A DNA stretch of 64,000 bases from Emticicia oligotrophica DSM 17448 (GCF_000263195.1 NC_018748.1:372001-436000); one strand, 5' to 3'. Numbered from the stretch's first letter, positions 43,572-53,840 are shown. The notes: generated from the sequence alone by a model not told the origin. Program-made: numbers and translations.

Positions 43572-45653
43572 TTACTTTAATTTCATCAAACTAATTGCAC
43601 ACCCCCCTCCATTTGCGAGGCTTACATTTAACACATCCTTGTTGGTTAGAATTTTCTTATCAATCTTATATGCTTCAGGATTTTTCTTCCAATCGGCATC
43701 TGCTGCATCTTGATAAATAGTTACTTCATAACGAGCATTATTATCTAAAAAATCAAGGTTTATGGTAGTTTTTCGGCCATTTTCGTCGGTAATTGCCCCC
43801 ACGAACCAATTATCTTTCCCTTTTTGTTTACGAGCAATGGTTATATAATCACCTGGTTCGGCTTCTAAGATTTTAGTATCATCCCAATCAACAGGCACAT
43901 CTTTGATAAACTGAAAAGCATCTAAATGTTTATCAAAATTCTCAGGAAAATCACCAGCCATTTGTAATGGACTATACATAGTTACATACAAAGCTAACTG
44001 TTTAGCCAAAGTTGTTTTCACGCGTGTGGTTCGGCTAGCATCATATTGATTAAGTTGAAAATGAAAAAATCCCGGGGTATAATCCATCGGACCACCCATC
44101 AATCGTGTGAAAGGAAGAATGGTTTCATGCTCAGGTACAAGGCCCAGATTTGGTGCGTTGTTAAACTCATTCCCACGAGCGGCTTCATTTGCTAACCAAT
44201 TAGGATAAGTACGATGCAAACCAGTCGGGTGCACTGGCTCATGAGCTTCGACCATAATTTTATATTCTGCCGCTTTTTCGGCTACACGCTGATAATGATT
44301 TACCATCCATTGGCTATCATGGTGTTCGCCACGTGGAATGATTCGACCAACATAACCTGTTTTTACCGTGTTCATTTCATGGTCTTTCATGAATTGATAG
44401 GCTTTATCGAAATGTCTTTCATAATTCGTAGCAGAACCAGAAGTTTCGTGGTGCATGATAATTTTTACACCTTTAGCCTTAGCATAAGCCGTCAATTCAT
44501 CAATATTATAATCGCTATAAGGTGTTACAAAATCAAAAACATTTTCTTTCCAATTTCCAAACCAATCCTCCCAACCTTCATTCCAACCTTCCACTAATAC
44601 GCCATCAAAACCGTGTTTAGCGGCATAATCAATGTATTTTTTTACATTTTCGGTGTTTGCCCCATGCTTACCCCCTTCTTTATACCAATTTGATTTTCCA
44701 ACGTGCATTTCCCACCACATTCCAATAAATTTCTGAGGCTTTATCCAAGAAACATCAGCAATTTTTGAAGGTTCATTCAAATTCAAAATTAATTTAGAGG
44801 AAAGTATTTCGGTGGCTTTATCACTCACTACAATCGTCCGCCAAGGCGTTTGGAAAGGCGTTTGTAAGTACGCTTTATTACCCACAGCATCGGGAACCAA
44901 ATGCGAAGTAAATGTAAAAGTAGATTTATCAAGTGTAATATTCATTGCAGGATAATTCAGCAATGCTGCTTCATGAATATTGATATAAACTCCATCAGCA
45001 GTTTTCATCATCAAAGGTGTTTGAACGGTATTTACTCCGATGACTGCCTGTAATGCAATATCCGTTTCTTTTTTGGCTGCTTTTACGGCATCAATTTCGC
45101 TCAATTTAGTCGTATTATAAAGATACTCGTTTGTATCATAATCGCCCGGAATCCAAAAAGCCTTATGATTTCCTGCCAAATTAAATTGAGTTAATTCATC
45201 TTTTACGATAAAATGTTTGATAGCTGATTCCTTCGGAAAATCATATCTAAATCCAATACCATCATCAAATACTCTAAAAATAATATTCAATAGATAATCA
45301 GGCTTAGAACTATCTTTCAACTTAACTATCAACTGATTATAATTATTTCTAATACTTTTCACTTCGCCCAATACTGGTTTCCAAGTTTCATCAAAACTAC
45401 TTGAATCTACACCAACTATCTGAAACCTATTAAGCAATACTTCTGGCTTTTTAAAAGAAAAACCAAGCGTTGAAGGCTCAATAATAGTTTTCTTTTTGTA
45501 AGAAACTTGATAGGCTAAGCTTCCATTTTCGGTCAGAACTACCTTTAATGTAATCTGCTTATTGGGCGAAGAAATAAACGAGTTTTTTTGAGCAAATAGT
45601 GCTACACTCAAGCACGAAAACAAAATTAAAAATGCAATTTTTGAGATTTTCAT
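43572..45653 (-). CDS. Glycoside hydrolase family 97 alpha-glycosidase
   Basis: About 693 residues from the ATG at 45653, which gives a signal peptide ending LFAQ; the longer frame reads into the upstream inverted repeat. The N-terminal beta-super-sandwich covers about 25-280. The barrel follows with KFIGMWWEMHVGKSNWY, GFDGVLVEGWNEGWEDWFG, VKIIMHHETSG (about residue 398), YKIMVEAHEPVHPTGLHRTYPN and EHETILPFTRLMGGPMDYTPG. The glutamates in HHETSG, AHEPV and EHETI fit the calcium and base residues of the inverting SusB type, so alpha-glucosidase action is more likely than alpha-galactosidase. There are no Sus genes nearby; the gene is alone. Confidence 0.9.
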   Translation of the reverse strand: MKISKIAFLILFSCLSVALFAQKNSFISSPNKQITLKVVLTENGSLAYQVSYKKKTIIEPSTLGFSFKKPEVLLNRFQIVGVDSSSFDETWKPVLGEVKSIRNNYNQLIVKLKDSSKPDYLLNIIFRVFDDGIGFRYDFPKESAIKHFIVKDELTQFNLAGNHKAFWIPGDYDTNEYLYNTTKLSEIDAVKAAKKETDIALQAVIGVNTVQTPLMMKTADGVYINIHEAALLNYPAMNITLDKSTFTFTSHLVPDAVGNKAYLQTPFQTPWRTIVVSDKATEILSSKLILNLNEPSKIADVSWIKPQKFIGMWWEMHVGKSNWYKEGGKHGANTENVKKYIDYAAKHGFDGVLVEGWNEGWEDWFGNWKENVFDFVTPYSDYNIDELTAYAKAKGVKIIMHHETSGSATNYERHFDKAYQFMKDHEMNTVKTGYVGRIIPRGEHHDSQWMVNHYQRVAEKAAEYKIMVEAHEPVHPTGLHRTYPNWLANEAARGNEFNNAPNLGLVPEHETILPFTRLMGGPMDYTPGFFHFQLNQYDASRTTRVKTTLAKQLALYVTMYSPLQMAGDFPENFDKHLDAFQFIKDVPVDWDDTKILEAEPGDYITIARKQKGKDNWFVGAITDENGRKTTINLDFLDNNARYEVTIYQDAADADWKKNPEAYKIDKKILTNKDVLNVSLANGGGCAISLMKLK

Positions 45654-45665
45654 AGGTTTTAAAGC

Positions 45666-45717
45666 AGAGCAATTTTCTAAATTGCTATTGAGGTAAAGCA
45701 ATTTAGAAAATTGCTCT
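45666..45717. repeat. Perfect 21-bp inverted repeat upstream of the GH97 gene
   Basis: Two 21-base arms (45666-45686 and 45697-45717) are exact reverse complements, with a ten-base centre. Each arm is itself a hairpin of the form GAGCAATTT-TCT-AAATTGCTC. The element lies 13 nt upstream of the GH97 start codon, so it is in or next to the 5' untranslated region. Confidence 0.85.
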
Positions 45718-45867
45718 ACGTGAACATAGGTTTAAAGCATAAACAAACTAAAGGTAAAATGAGGAATTTTGCAATGAATATGTCTAAAAAAGTAAAGCCA
45801 TTGCCACAATAGAAGTACAAACTATTCTATTATGATAACGGCTCTACAAATATTATTTATGATGACT

Positions 45868-47202
45868 CTAAACAGCCTCTCCCTTCAAATGCTTAGGTGT
45901 AAGCCATTCTGGTTTGGTGGTTTTTATTTCAGCTTTCAAATCATTCAAAATTGTATAAAGTCCAAAATAAGTTCGATTTACATACAATCCATGTTGCGAA
46001 CCACGAGCGGCTTTCGATTGTTTCAATTCGGGCAATTTTGCTACATAATCAAAGAATCCATAAATTTCATCTACGTACCCTTCTTGACCAAAATCGAAAG
46101 TATGTGAATTAAACGGCCTGCCCAATAGACGAATCATTTGCTTGAATAAATCAGAGAAAAACACACGATTTTTCGGCGAATCTTCTTCTACAATGAATTC
46201 TAATTTCCAAAAAATTCTTTGAATTTCATCTTCATCCTCTAAAGTATCAGGATTAATTAAAGCAAAGTAATTATCGTAATAATCATCAGGAATCACCTTC
46301 ACACAACCAAAATCAAGCACTCCCAATTTACCGTCGGAGGTCATCAAGAAATTTCCTGGGTGCGGGTCAGCATGAACTTGACGAAGCGTATGAATTTGGT
46401 AATCATAAAAATCCCATAGAGCTTGACCTATTCGATTTCTAATTTCTTGTGAGGGATTTGTCTCTAAAAATTCTTTCAAATGCATACCATCAAGCCAATC
46501 CATTGTTAAGATTCGCTTAGAAGAGTATTCTGGGTAATATTTCGGAAAAAACAAATCTGGAATATGACTACAAGCCTTCGTAATTTCTACTGAACGACGT
46601 AGTTCGAGTTCATAATCTGATTCCTCCAAGAGCTTTTCTTCTACTTCCTTAAAATAACGGTCAACTTCGGCATCATTCAAATTTAATAATTGAACTGCCA
46701 GCGGGCGAGCCATTTTTAAATCAGAACTAATGCTATCGGCTACTCCGGGGTACTGAATTTTCACCGCCATTCTCTTGCCAGCTTTTTCGGCACGGTGTAC
46801 CTGACCAATAGAGGCCGCATTTTCGGCTTGCAAATTAAACTTATCGAATAATTCAGAAGGAGATTTATCAAAGTACTTTTTGAAAGTCTTGATTACCAAG
46901 GGAGCTGAAAGTGGCGGAGCGGAATACTGCGACATGGCAAACTTTTCAGTATATGCTCTTGGCAATAAGTTTTTATCCATACTCATCATTTGAGCAACTT
47001 TCAGAGCACTTCCTTTCAAATTACTCAATGTTTCATATACATCGGTAGCATTTTCTTGGTGTAATTGCTCTTTGGTAAGCGAGGGGTCAAAAAGTTTCTT
47101 ACCGTAATGTTTGATATAGTTACCCCCTACTTTCACACTAGCCTTTGCAAATTGCGTAGCACGAGCAACTTTCGATGTGGGAATACTTTCTTGTGAATTC
47201 AT
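45868..47202 (-). CDS. AarF/UbiB (ABC1) family atypical kinase
   Basis: A 444-residue protein-kinase-like protein. Family marks are the N-terminal KGSALKVAQMMSMD (the KxGQ-type nucleotide lid, with Ser/Val variants), SIGQVHRAE, the lysine of MAVKIQYPGVADSI, HADPHPGNFLM and the metal-binding DFG in GVLDFGCVKV. There is no membrane segment at the end. Members help ubiquinone or other isoprenoid-lipid metabolism as ATPases. The TetR-type regulator gene ends 28 bp upstream, with an oxygenase gene before it; this set suggests a lipid-redox function. It is the last gene of the run. Confidence 0.85.
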   Translation of the reverse strand: MNSQESIPTSKVARATQFAKASVKVGGNYIKHYGKKLFDPSLTKEQLHQENATDVYETLSNLKGSALKVAQMMSMDKNLLPRAYTEKFAMSQYSAPPLSAPLVIKTFKKYFDKSPSELFDKFNLQAENAASIGQVHRAEKAGKRMAVKIQYPGVADSISSDLKMARPLAVQLLNLNDAEVDRYFKEVEEKLLEESDYELELRRSVEITKACSHIPDLFFPKYYPEYSSKRILTMDWLDGMHLKEFLETNPSQEIRNRIGQALWDFYDYQIHTLRQVHADPHPGNFLMTSDGKLGVLDFGCVKVIPDDYYDNYFALINPDTLEDEDEIQRIFWKLEFIVEEDSPKNRVFFSDLFKQMIRLLGRPFNSHTFDFGQEGYVDEIYGFFDYVAKLPELKQSKAARGSQHGLYVNRTYFGLYTILNDLKAEIKTTKPEWLTPKHLKGEAV

Positions 47203-47230
47203 GTTGCGATAACAAGTTAAAAACTTGTTG

Positions 47231-47872
47231 TTACTTTCTGTTTTGAAAAATAAACTTTCCTAAATCAAATAAAGAATCGAGTGGCGAACGGCCCAATAAG
47301 TCAAAAGCGGTATTAACCGTTTTTTCAATCATTGTATCGGTCTTCTCGAAAGACTTACTGGTATCATTCACCCAAAAATCAAGAATAAAAAGAGTTTTTG
47401 ACCAAAATAAGTCTGGATAACGCTGCATTAACTGCGGAATTGGACGTTGTTCAACCTCGCGAGTCTCACGGGCTTCAAGCAATAATTCATTGATATAATC
47501 ATAGAAAGATGTTTTGAAATCAACCAATTCAACATTTTTTTTCATAAAAATTGGTTTATCAAAGCCTTCATATGACTTTAAAATATAACTACGATTATTC
47601 TTCAAAACCTCAATCCAAGTATAGTAAAAGGCCAAAAGTTTTTCACGTACCGAATACCCTTGATAAACCTCTTCTCTTTCAGCTGAAGCACGAGCTTGGA
47701 TAAACATATTTTTCCAAATTTCAGCTTCGATTTGTGGAAAAGCCGAATATTCCTCATAAAAATCAACTTCTTTGATTTTCAATTTCTTACAAAATGCATA
47801 AACCGACTCAGGCTGCTTACCATGCTCAAGAATGTATTCAGTATATGCTTGTCTTATTTTTTCTTGTGTCAT
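47231..47872 (-). CDS. TetR-like transcriptional regulator
   Basis: A 213-residue helical protein. The first 50 residues (EKIRQAYTEYILEHGKQPESVYAFCKKLKIKEVDFYEEYSAFPQIEAEIWKNMF) have the three-helix DNA-binding pattern of TetR, with the recognition helix at LKIKEVDFYEEY. The C-terminal domain is all helical with WSKTLFILDFWVNDTSKSFEKTD, matching the TetR_C-type domain often found next to AarF genes in Bacteroidota. It probably controls the adjacent kinase and oxygenase genes. A hairpin (47882-47900) sits directly upstream. Confidence 0.75.
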   Translation of the reverse strand: MTQEKIRQAYTEYILEHGKQPESVYAFCKKLKIKEVDFYEEYSAFPQIEAEIWKNMFIQARASAEREEVYQGYSVREKLLAFYYTWIEVLKNNRSYILKSYEGFDKPIFMKKNVELVDFKTSFYDYINELLLEARETREVEQRPIPQLMQRYPDLFWSKTLFILDFWVNDTSKSFEKTDTMIEKTVNTAFDLLGRSPLDSLFDLGKFIFQNRK

Positions 47873-47881
47873 ATCTTGTAG

Positions 47882-47900
47882 GACAGGTTTCTAACCTGTC
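47882..47900. repeat. Short palindromic hairpin upstream of the TetR gene
   Basis: GACAGGTT-TCT-AACCTGTC is an eight-base perfect stem with a TCT loop, preceded by GTAG. It begins 10 nt before the start codon at 47872. It has the same architecture as the arms of the repeat at 45666-45717. Confidence 0.75.
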
Positions 47901-47960
47901 AATTAAAGCGATAAAGTTTTTGGACCTAAACTTAATTATGTAGAAAACTTATACTACTAA

Positions 47961-48929
47961 TTAAAATACTTTCGACATCAAAGCCGAAGTAGTATTATAT
48001 ACTTTCAACAAAGTGTTTGAGATATTTGTTTCGCTAATTTTAAGCATTTTGGCATATTTTTCACCAAGCAAAAAACGAGATTGAGCTTGCAATAAATCGG
48101 CAGTTAAATTGTTAGGGGCAAACGAACGAACTACTTTCAATAATGATGCGGTTAACGCTTGGCCTTCCAATGATTCACGAAATTGATGTTCTGCAATAGC
48201 TTTATCAATCTTCACTGCTTCAACATAAGTTTTAGGCTTTAGGCTTTCCTCAACGCCTAATAAATACCCAATTACATTCCAAGTATTCAAATAAGCGTCT
48301 TCATAAACTTTATCTACTGTAAAACCTAATCTTTCCATCCCTCGTAAAACAATCAATGAAAAAGCAAGATTTGTACCCAGCATATCTTCCTGGTTAATTG
48401 GATAACCCCACGCCATTTCCCATTTATTACTATGAATCGTAAAGTATCTAATAGAGGCATGTAATAACCTGACTTTCAGACAAATAATGAATATTTTTTT
48501 ATTCTGCCAATTATCATAATTCATCACTGCTTTCAAGAAATTACCAGTTTCTGTCAGGCGTTTAAGTGTATCATTTTTGATTCTCTCCGATAAATACAAA
48601 ACCTTTGCTCCATCAGCCCCCAAATAACAATAAGGGAGCGAATAAAGACCTAAAATTAGTCCGATATGCTCTTGGTTTTCTTGGTAAAAATCAGTTGCAC
48701 GAATGAGTTTCTTTTTATCGTAGAAATCTGGGAAGGAAGAGTTTTCTGTTAAAAATGCTTCAACAATAGCTGGATATGCATCAATATCAAGGTTTTGATA
48801 ATCGGAAAAGGAAGAAATAAGTGACCGAAGTTTAGAAATACCTTCATTTTCGACCAGCTGTTTAATAATTTCATCTGCCTCTTTATCTCCGATTTTACGA
48901 TAAATTTCCAACTGTTCTTTGGTAATCAT
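47961..48929 (-). CDS. MpaB/Lcp-type oxygenase family protein (DUF2236)
   Basis: A 322-residue soluble helical protein. The family core is visible: LGLYSLPYCYLGADGAKVLYLSERI, then VRLLHASIRYF (with the His expected to bind haem), WGYPINQEDMLGTNLAFSLIVLRGMERLGF and YLNTWNVIGYLLGV. Related proteins include latex-clearing oxygenase Lcp and fungal MpaB. They use haem b to cleave isoprenoid double bonds. The real substrate here is unknown. Together with the TetR and AarF genes downstream, spaced 88 and 28 bp, it forms a set that may act on a polyprenyl lipid. Confidence 0.75.
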   Translation of the reverse strand: MITKEQLEIYRKIGDKEADEIIKQLVENEGISKLRSLISSFSDYQNLDIDAYPAIVEAFLTENSSFPDFYDKKKLIRATDFYQENQEHIGLILGLYSLPYCYLGADGAKVLYLSERIKNDTLKRLTETGNFLKAVMNYDNWQNKKIFIICLKVRLLHASIRYFTIHSNKWEMAWGYPINQEDMLGTNLAFSLIVLRGMERLGFTVDKVYEDAYLNTWNVIGYLLGVEESLKPKTYVEAVKIDKAIAEHQFRESLEGQALTASLLKVVRSFAPNNLTADLLQAQSRFLLGEKYAKMLKISETNISNTLLKVYNTTSALMSKVF

Positions 48930-49122
48930 ATACTTTATATCTGAATAAATCTTTAACAGTTAGAGATGCTAAAGTGTTTATTTTTAGTATAAATAGTTAA
49001 TTAATTTTAAGTATTGAGATAATTGGCAAGTTTATTGTTAGACACTGTAATAGCAAAACAATAAATTATTATTGCGTTTGTTAGTTTAAAATAGCCACTA
49101 TAAATTCAAAAAAGCCATACTA

Positions 49123-49974
49123 ATGTTTTCTACAAGTAATAAATATGCACTTTTATTCAGCTTACTGACAACAGTTTGTTTGCTTTCATGTGGCGATAAA
49201 GAAATTCAACTTTTAATCAGACCAAACTCATCAACAGAAACAACAACTCAGAATATATGCTACCTAAAAGCCGCCGACAATGGGCATGGAATTAATTATA
49301 ACTTCAACTATAATACTGATAACCAGATTATTAAAATCGACGGCTTTCCAGATTTCAACCAAATTAGTTACGAAAATAATTTACCTAAGAAAGTAAACAG
49401 TACATTCGATGACACCTATTACGTGGAGTATAGCTATGATAACCAAGGGACGCTTACTATGATTAATTTTATTGGAAAAGATAGTAGAAATAAGCCTTTT
49501 CAACTCAAAAGTAAAGTTTATACAAACTCGCAAAAACAAGCCGAACGAATTGATTTGAATTTACCAGTTTTCGACCAAATAATTGTCACAAAAATCGAAT
49601 ATGATGGTAATGGTAATATCCGTAAAATCAATATCGTTGAAAACAATACAAGTAAAGTAATATTAGAAAATCTTGAGTTTGATAATCACAAATCGCCATA
49701 CATTAATGCCTCACTTGCAAATACAATGCTTTATTTTACAATATTTTCAGCAATTACGGGTGGAGAAAATACTACTTACTTTCAAAATCAGAACAATCCA
49801 ACTTTAAGTAAAATTTATACGGATAACGGAGAAGTTACTTATAGCTATAATTATGAATATACTTCAGAGGAGTATCCATCTAAAATTAAGGTTATAAGAA
49901 AGCAAAATAATGTAGAAGAAAAGTATGAAGAAAACTTAATTTACAACTGCATTAAAACAAACCTAAGTAAGTAA
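49123..49974 (+). CDS. Lipoprotein with YD-like strand repeats
   Basis: A 283-residue lipoprotein (Cys23 in CLLSC). The mature part has repeated strand pairs of the kind found in DUF4595-like and RHS/YD-like proteins: NYNFNYNTDNQIIKID, YYVEYSYDNQGTLTMINF, VTKIEYDGNGNIRKINI, VTYSYNYEYTSEEYPSKIKVI. This pattern marks a beta-sheet solenoid. No enzymatic residues are seen. Its place at the cell surface is inferred from the lipid anchor. It has no partner genes: the neighbours are the oxygenase gene (divergent) and pyrG. Confidence 0.75.
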   Translation: MFSTSNKYALLFSLLTTVCLLSCGDKEIQLLIRPNSSTETTTQNICYLKAADNGHGINYNFNYNTDNQIIKIDGFPDFNQISYENNLPKKVNSTFDDTYYVEYSYDNQGTLTMINFIGKDSRNKPFQLKSKVYTNSQKQAERIDLNLPVFDQIIVTKIEYDGNGNIRKINIVENNTSKVILENLEFDNHKSPYINASLANTMLYFTIFSAITGGENTTYFQNQNNPTLSKIYTDNGEVTYSYNYEYTSEEYPSKIKVIRKQNNVEEKYEENLIYNCIKTNLSK

Positions 49975-50052
49975 AGCATTCATAGTTAGACACTTACAAA
50001 ATCATTGCAAAAAGTTATAAAAGTTTAGTTCCGAGAATCCACCAAAATTCCG

Positions 50053-50060
50053 TAACTTTG
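50053..50060 (+). promoter_or_regulatory. -7 promoter element of pyrG
   Basis: TAACTTTG is an exact TAnnTTTG element 28 nt before the ATG at 50089. Confidence 0.45.
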
Positions 50061-50088
50061 TATCCCGTTAATCAAAGACCAAAAACTC

Positions 50089-51726
50089 ATGTCAGTAAAC
50101 GGGCCCAAACGCAACCCAAAGTATATTTTTGTAACGGGTGGCGTAACATCTTCACTCGGCAAAGGCATTATTGCCTCCTCTCTTGCCAAACTCTTGCAAG
50201 CTAGAGGACTTTCAGTAACTATCCAAAAATTTGACCCGTATATCAACGTTGACCCGGGCACTCTTAATCCTTACGAACACGGCGAATGCTATGTAACCGA
50301 CGACGGTGCAGAAACTGACCTTGACTTAGGCCACTACGAACGTTTTTTAAATGTACCAACTTCACAAGCTAATAATGTGACCACAGGACGCATTTATTAT
50401 AACGTAATTACCAACGAGCGTCGAGGCAACTATTTGGGCAAAACTGTACAAGTAATTCCGCACATTACCGACGAAATTAAGCGTAATATTCTACAATTAG
50501 GCGAAACTGGCGAGTATGACATCGTAATCACTGAGTTGGGTGGTTGTGTGGGTGATATCGAATCATTGCCATTTGTGGAAGCCGTACGCCAACTTAAATG
50601 GGATTTGGGTTCTGACAATCTTCTTACCATTCACCTAACATTAGTTCCCTATTTAAGTTCAGCGGGTGAATTAAAAACTAAACCTACGCAACACTCAGTA
50701 AAAATGTTGCAAGAATCGGGCGTTCAGCCAGACATCATCGTTTGTCGTACAGAACATCCATTACCATCTGACATTCGCAGAAAAATTGCACTTTTCTGTA
50801 ATGTTGAGCAAAGTTCGGTTATCGAAGCTATTGATGCTGAAACGATTTATGATGTACCCGTTTTGATGCAAAAAGAGCGTCTTGACCAACGTGTACTTTA
50901 TATGCTCGATATTTACAACGACCAAGACGCCGACTTAGCTTCTTGGAAAGAATTCTTGAATAGATATAAAAATCCAGAAGAAAATGTAAAAATTGGTTTA
51001 GTAGGTAAATATGTAGAGTTAAAAGATGCCTACAAATCAATCATCGAATCATTTATTCATGCTGGAGCAGCCAATAAATGCAAGGTAACTATCGAGTGGA
51101 TTCACTCAGAAAGTCTTAAAGTAGATAATATAGCAAATAAATTCAAGGGGCTTGATGGGGTTTTAGTAGCCCCAGGGTTCGGAGAACGTGGTATTGAAGG
51201 CAAAATTGCGGCTGTAAAATATGTTCGTGAAAACAATATTCCATTCTTCGGTATTTGTTTAGGCATGCAAATGGCTTGTATTGAATTTGCCCGCAACGTA
51301 ATTGGTTTACCAGAAGCCCATTCAACTGAAATGTGCCCAGAAACACAATTTCCTGTAATTGATTTAATGGAAGAACAAAAAAGTGTTACCGATAAAGGTG
51401 GTACAATGCGTTTAGGAGCCTATGGATGTAAAATAAAAGATAAAACGCTTGCTCGTAAAATATATGGCAAAGCCAATATCAGCGAACGTCATCGCCATCG
51501 TTGGGAATTTAACAACAAATACTTAAAAGACTACGAAGCCTCAGGAATGGTAATTTCAGGAATAAATCCAGATAGTGGTTTAGTAGAAATCGTTGAGTTA
51601 CCGAATCATCCTTATTTTATAGGTGTACAATTTCACCCAGAACTAAAAAGTACGGTGATGAATCCTCATCCACTTTTTGTAAACTTCGTGAAAGCCGCCA
51701 TCGATTATTCAAAATTGAAAAAATAA
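50089..51726 (+). CDS. pyrG: CTP synthase
   Basis: A 545-residue enzyme. The N-terminal synthetase domain starts with [26 protein letters not shown] (P-loop) and [41 protein letters not shown]. The C-terminal glutaminase domain has the nucleophile in [10 protein letters not shown] and the His-Glu pair in [10 protein letters not shown]. It makes CTP from UTP, glutamine and ATP. It is a single gene with a perfect -7 box and a strong terminator. The length is standard for the family. Confidence 0.97.
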   Translation: MSVNGPKRNPKYIFVTGGVTSSLGKGIIASSLAKLLQARGLSVTIQKFDPYINVDPGTLNPYEHGECYVTDDGAETDLDLGHYERFLNVPTSQANNVTTGRIYYNVITNERRGNYLGKTVQVIPHITDEIKRNILQLGETGEYDIVITELGGCVGDIESLPFVEAVRQLKWDLGSDNLLTIHLTLVPYLSSAGELKTKPTQHSVKMLQESGVQPDIIVCRTEHPLPSDIRRKIALFCNVEQSSVIEAIDAETIYDVPVLMQKERLDQRVLYMLDIYNDQDADLASWKEFLNRYKNPEENVKIGLVGKYVELKDAYKSIIESFIHAGAANKCKVTIEWIHSESLKVDNIANKFKGLDGVLVAPGFGERGIEGKIAAVKYVRENNIPFFGICLGMQMACIEFARNVIGLPEAHSTEMCPETQFPVIDLMEEQKSVTDKGGTMRLGAYGCKIKDKTLARKIYGKANISERHRHRWEFNNKYLKDYEASGMVISGINPDSGLVEIVELPNHPYFIGVQFHPELKSTVMNPHPLFVNFVKAAIDYSKLKK

Positions 51727-51798
51727 TCTAGACTTTTGCTCGTTAAATTTCATTATTAAAATGTAAAATTTACTTGCATTATCTAAGAAAATATACCT

Positions 51799-51845
51799 AA
51801 TAGCCTTATGACTCAATTGTTTTTTTGATGTTATAAGGCTATTTT
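51799..51845 (+). terminator. Terminator of pyrG
   Basis: AATAGCCTTATGAC pairs with GTTATAAGGCTATT over a 16-nt T-rich loop, followed by TTATG. Confidence 0.7.
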
Positions 51846-51968
51846 ATGATTAACGGTCTAAGTGTCAGATACTTGATTAGGATTTATAACTAAACTTTGC
51901 GAATTTTGTGAAACAAAACGGCAATCTAATTATTGCCATCATATTTTTTTACGCATTTATAAACTTTA

Positions 51969-53828
51969 ATGGAAAAATTAGTAGATAAAAACCAGCTGAT
52001 TGGTATCGTGTTGTTGATGTGTATGTGGGCAGGCTACATGTATTTTATGCCACAAACCCCACCTGAACAGCCTGCGAAGGTCGCTCAAAAAACAGAGGCT
52101 AAAACAATTGCTACCCCAAATGTATCGAATGATACCACTGCACTCAAAGCCGCTTTCGGCGATTTTGCCAGTGCGGCAGTAGGCACAGCTCAAGATATTG
52201 TTATCGAAAACCAAGATGCAAAATTTACATTTAACACGCTTGGTGGCTCAATTAAAGAAGCAGTATTGAAGAATTATTCAACGTATGCTGATTTTCAGAA
52301 AGGAACTAAAAATCCTTTAGTATTATTTGATAGCAAAAGCTCAAATATGAGTTTGGAAGTACAAACCAATAAAGGGAAAGTAGATTTAAAGAAATTATAC
52401 TTTACTTCAGACTCAAAGCCAACAATTGTAAAAGAGGGCGACTCAACAAAAGTTTCTTTCCGTTTAAATTTAGGCCAAAATCAATACATTGAGCAAGTTT
52501 ACACCATCAAAGGCCAAGGCTATACAATAGATTATGACCTCAATTTTGTAGGCGTTGATGCTTTAGTACAAAATCAGCCAGTAAGATTCTTTTGGCAAGA
52601 TAATTTAAAAGTATTAGAACATGATATTGCTGAAAACCGCAAGTCTGCTCAAATCAACTATTGGAATGCAAAAGAAGATGACTTTGATGATTTAGGTGCA
52701 AACTCGGCAGGAAATGCTGATGTGACCCTAGAAGACCCAATCAAATGGTTTTCATTCAAGCAAAAATATTTTGTTACAGGTTTTGTATCAAAAAACCAAC
52801 CACTTTCAGGAGCGAAGCTTAGAGCATTAACTCCAGAAAATAGCCAAGACGTAGTAAAAACTGTTGAAATTGATGCAAATTTAGCTGTATCAGACCTAAA
52901 AACAGGTAAAGGAAATTTCCGCTTCTACTTCGGTCCTAATGATTATGATTTAGTAAAAGTTGTAGCCGATGGTTTCCATAGAAACGTTTACTTGGGTTAT
53001 GATTTTGTCAAACCTATCAACCGTTTCATTTTCGTACCACTTTTTAAACTTGCTGAATCGTTTATTAGCAACTATGGTTTGTTGATTATCGTAGTAGTAT
53101 TGGTTCTAAAAACAATCCTTACGCCTTTAATTTACAAATCGTATATTAGTTCCGCTAAAATGCGTATATTGGCTCCTGAGTTGGCCATTATCAAAGAAAA
53201 AGTTGGCGATGACCAAGTAAAAATGCAACAAGAGCAAATGAAGCTCTATCAGCAAGTTGGTGTGAATCCGCTTAGTGGTTGTGTACCAATGCTTTTACAA
53301 ATGCCAATTTTGATGTCGGTGTTTTTCTTGTTCCCGAACATGGTTATGTTCCGTCAGAAAAATTTCTTATGGGCATCCGACCTTTCAACGTATGACTACC
53401 CAATTAGTTGGGCAACAAACTTGCCATTGATTGGTAACCACATTAGTTTATTTGTAGTATTAATGACTATTTCAAGTTTAGCATTTACGTATTACAATAA
53501 TCAAATTACACCTGACCAACCAGGGCCAATTGATATGAAGAAAATGAGCTACGTATTCCCGCTTGTATTTTTCTTTGTATTAAATAGTTTTCCTGCGGCG
53601 TTAAGTTTTTATTATTTGGTTTCAAACGTAGTGACAATTGCCCAACAACAAATTGTACGTCGCTTCGTTGATGAAGATAAGATTCGTAAAATCTTAGATG
53701 AAAACCGAACTAAATTTAAGTCAAACCCACCTAAAAAGGGTAAGTTTGCTCAGTTTATGGAAAATCAGGTAAAAATGGCAGAGGAGAATCGTAAAGGACA
53801 AAACGAAGATAAGAAAAAGAAAAAGTAA
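51969..53828 (+). CDS. yidC: Membrane protein insertase YidC
   Basis: A 619-residue membrane protein. The N-terminal anchor is at about 10-28 (IGIVLLMCMWAGYMYFM). The large periplasmic beta domain covers about 60-340 (FTFNTLGGSIKEAVLKNYSTYADF, WFSFKQKYFVTGFV). The insertase core has five helices from about 355 (LFKLAESFISNYGLLIIVVVLVLKTILTPLIYKSY; QVGVNPLSGCVPMLLQMPILMSVFFLFPNMVMFRQ; FFFVLNSFPAALSFYYLVSN). The tail is Lys-rich (KGQNEDKKKKK), as in YidC proteins that bind ribosomes. It inserts proteins into the inner membrane. Confidence 0.97.
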   Translation: MEKLVDKNQLIGIVLLMCMWAGYMYFMPQTPPEQPAKVAQKTEAKTIATPNVSNDTTALKAAFGDFASAAVGTAQDIVIENQDAKFTFNTLGGSIKEAVLKNYSTYADFQKGTKNPLVLFDSKSSNMSLEVQTNKGKVDLKKLYFTSDSKPTIVKEGDSTKVSFRLNLGQNQYIEQVYTIKGQGYTIDYDLNFVGVDALVQNQPVRFFWQDNLKVLEHDIAENRKSAQINYWNAKEDDFDDLGANSAGNADVTLEDPIKWFSFKQKYFVTGFVSKNQPLSGAKLRALTPENSQDVVKTVEIDANLAVSDLKTGKGNFRFYFGPNDYDLVKVVADGFHRNVYLGYDFVKPINRFIFVPLFKLAESFISNYGLLIIVVVLVLKTILTPLIYKSYISSAKMRILAPELAIIKEKVGDDQVKMQQEQMKLYQQVGVNPLSGCVPMLLQMPILMSVFFLFPNMVMFRQKNFLWASDLSTYDYPISWATNLPLIGNHISLFVVLMTISSLAFTYYNNQITPDQPGPIDMKKMSYVFPLVFFFVLNSFPAALSFYYLVSNVVTIAQQQIVRRFVDEDKIRKILDENRTKFKSNPPKKGKFAQFMENQVKMAEENRKGQNEDKKKKK

Positions 53829-53840
53829 TAACCTCACCCC

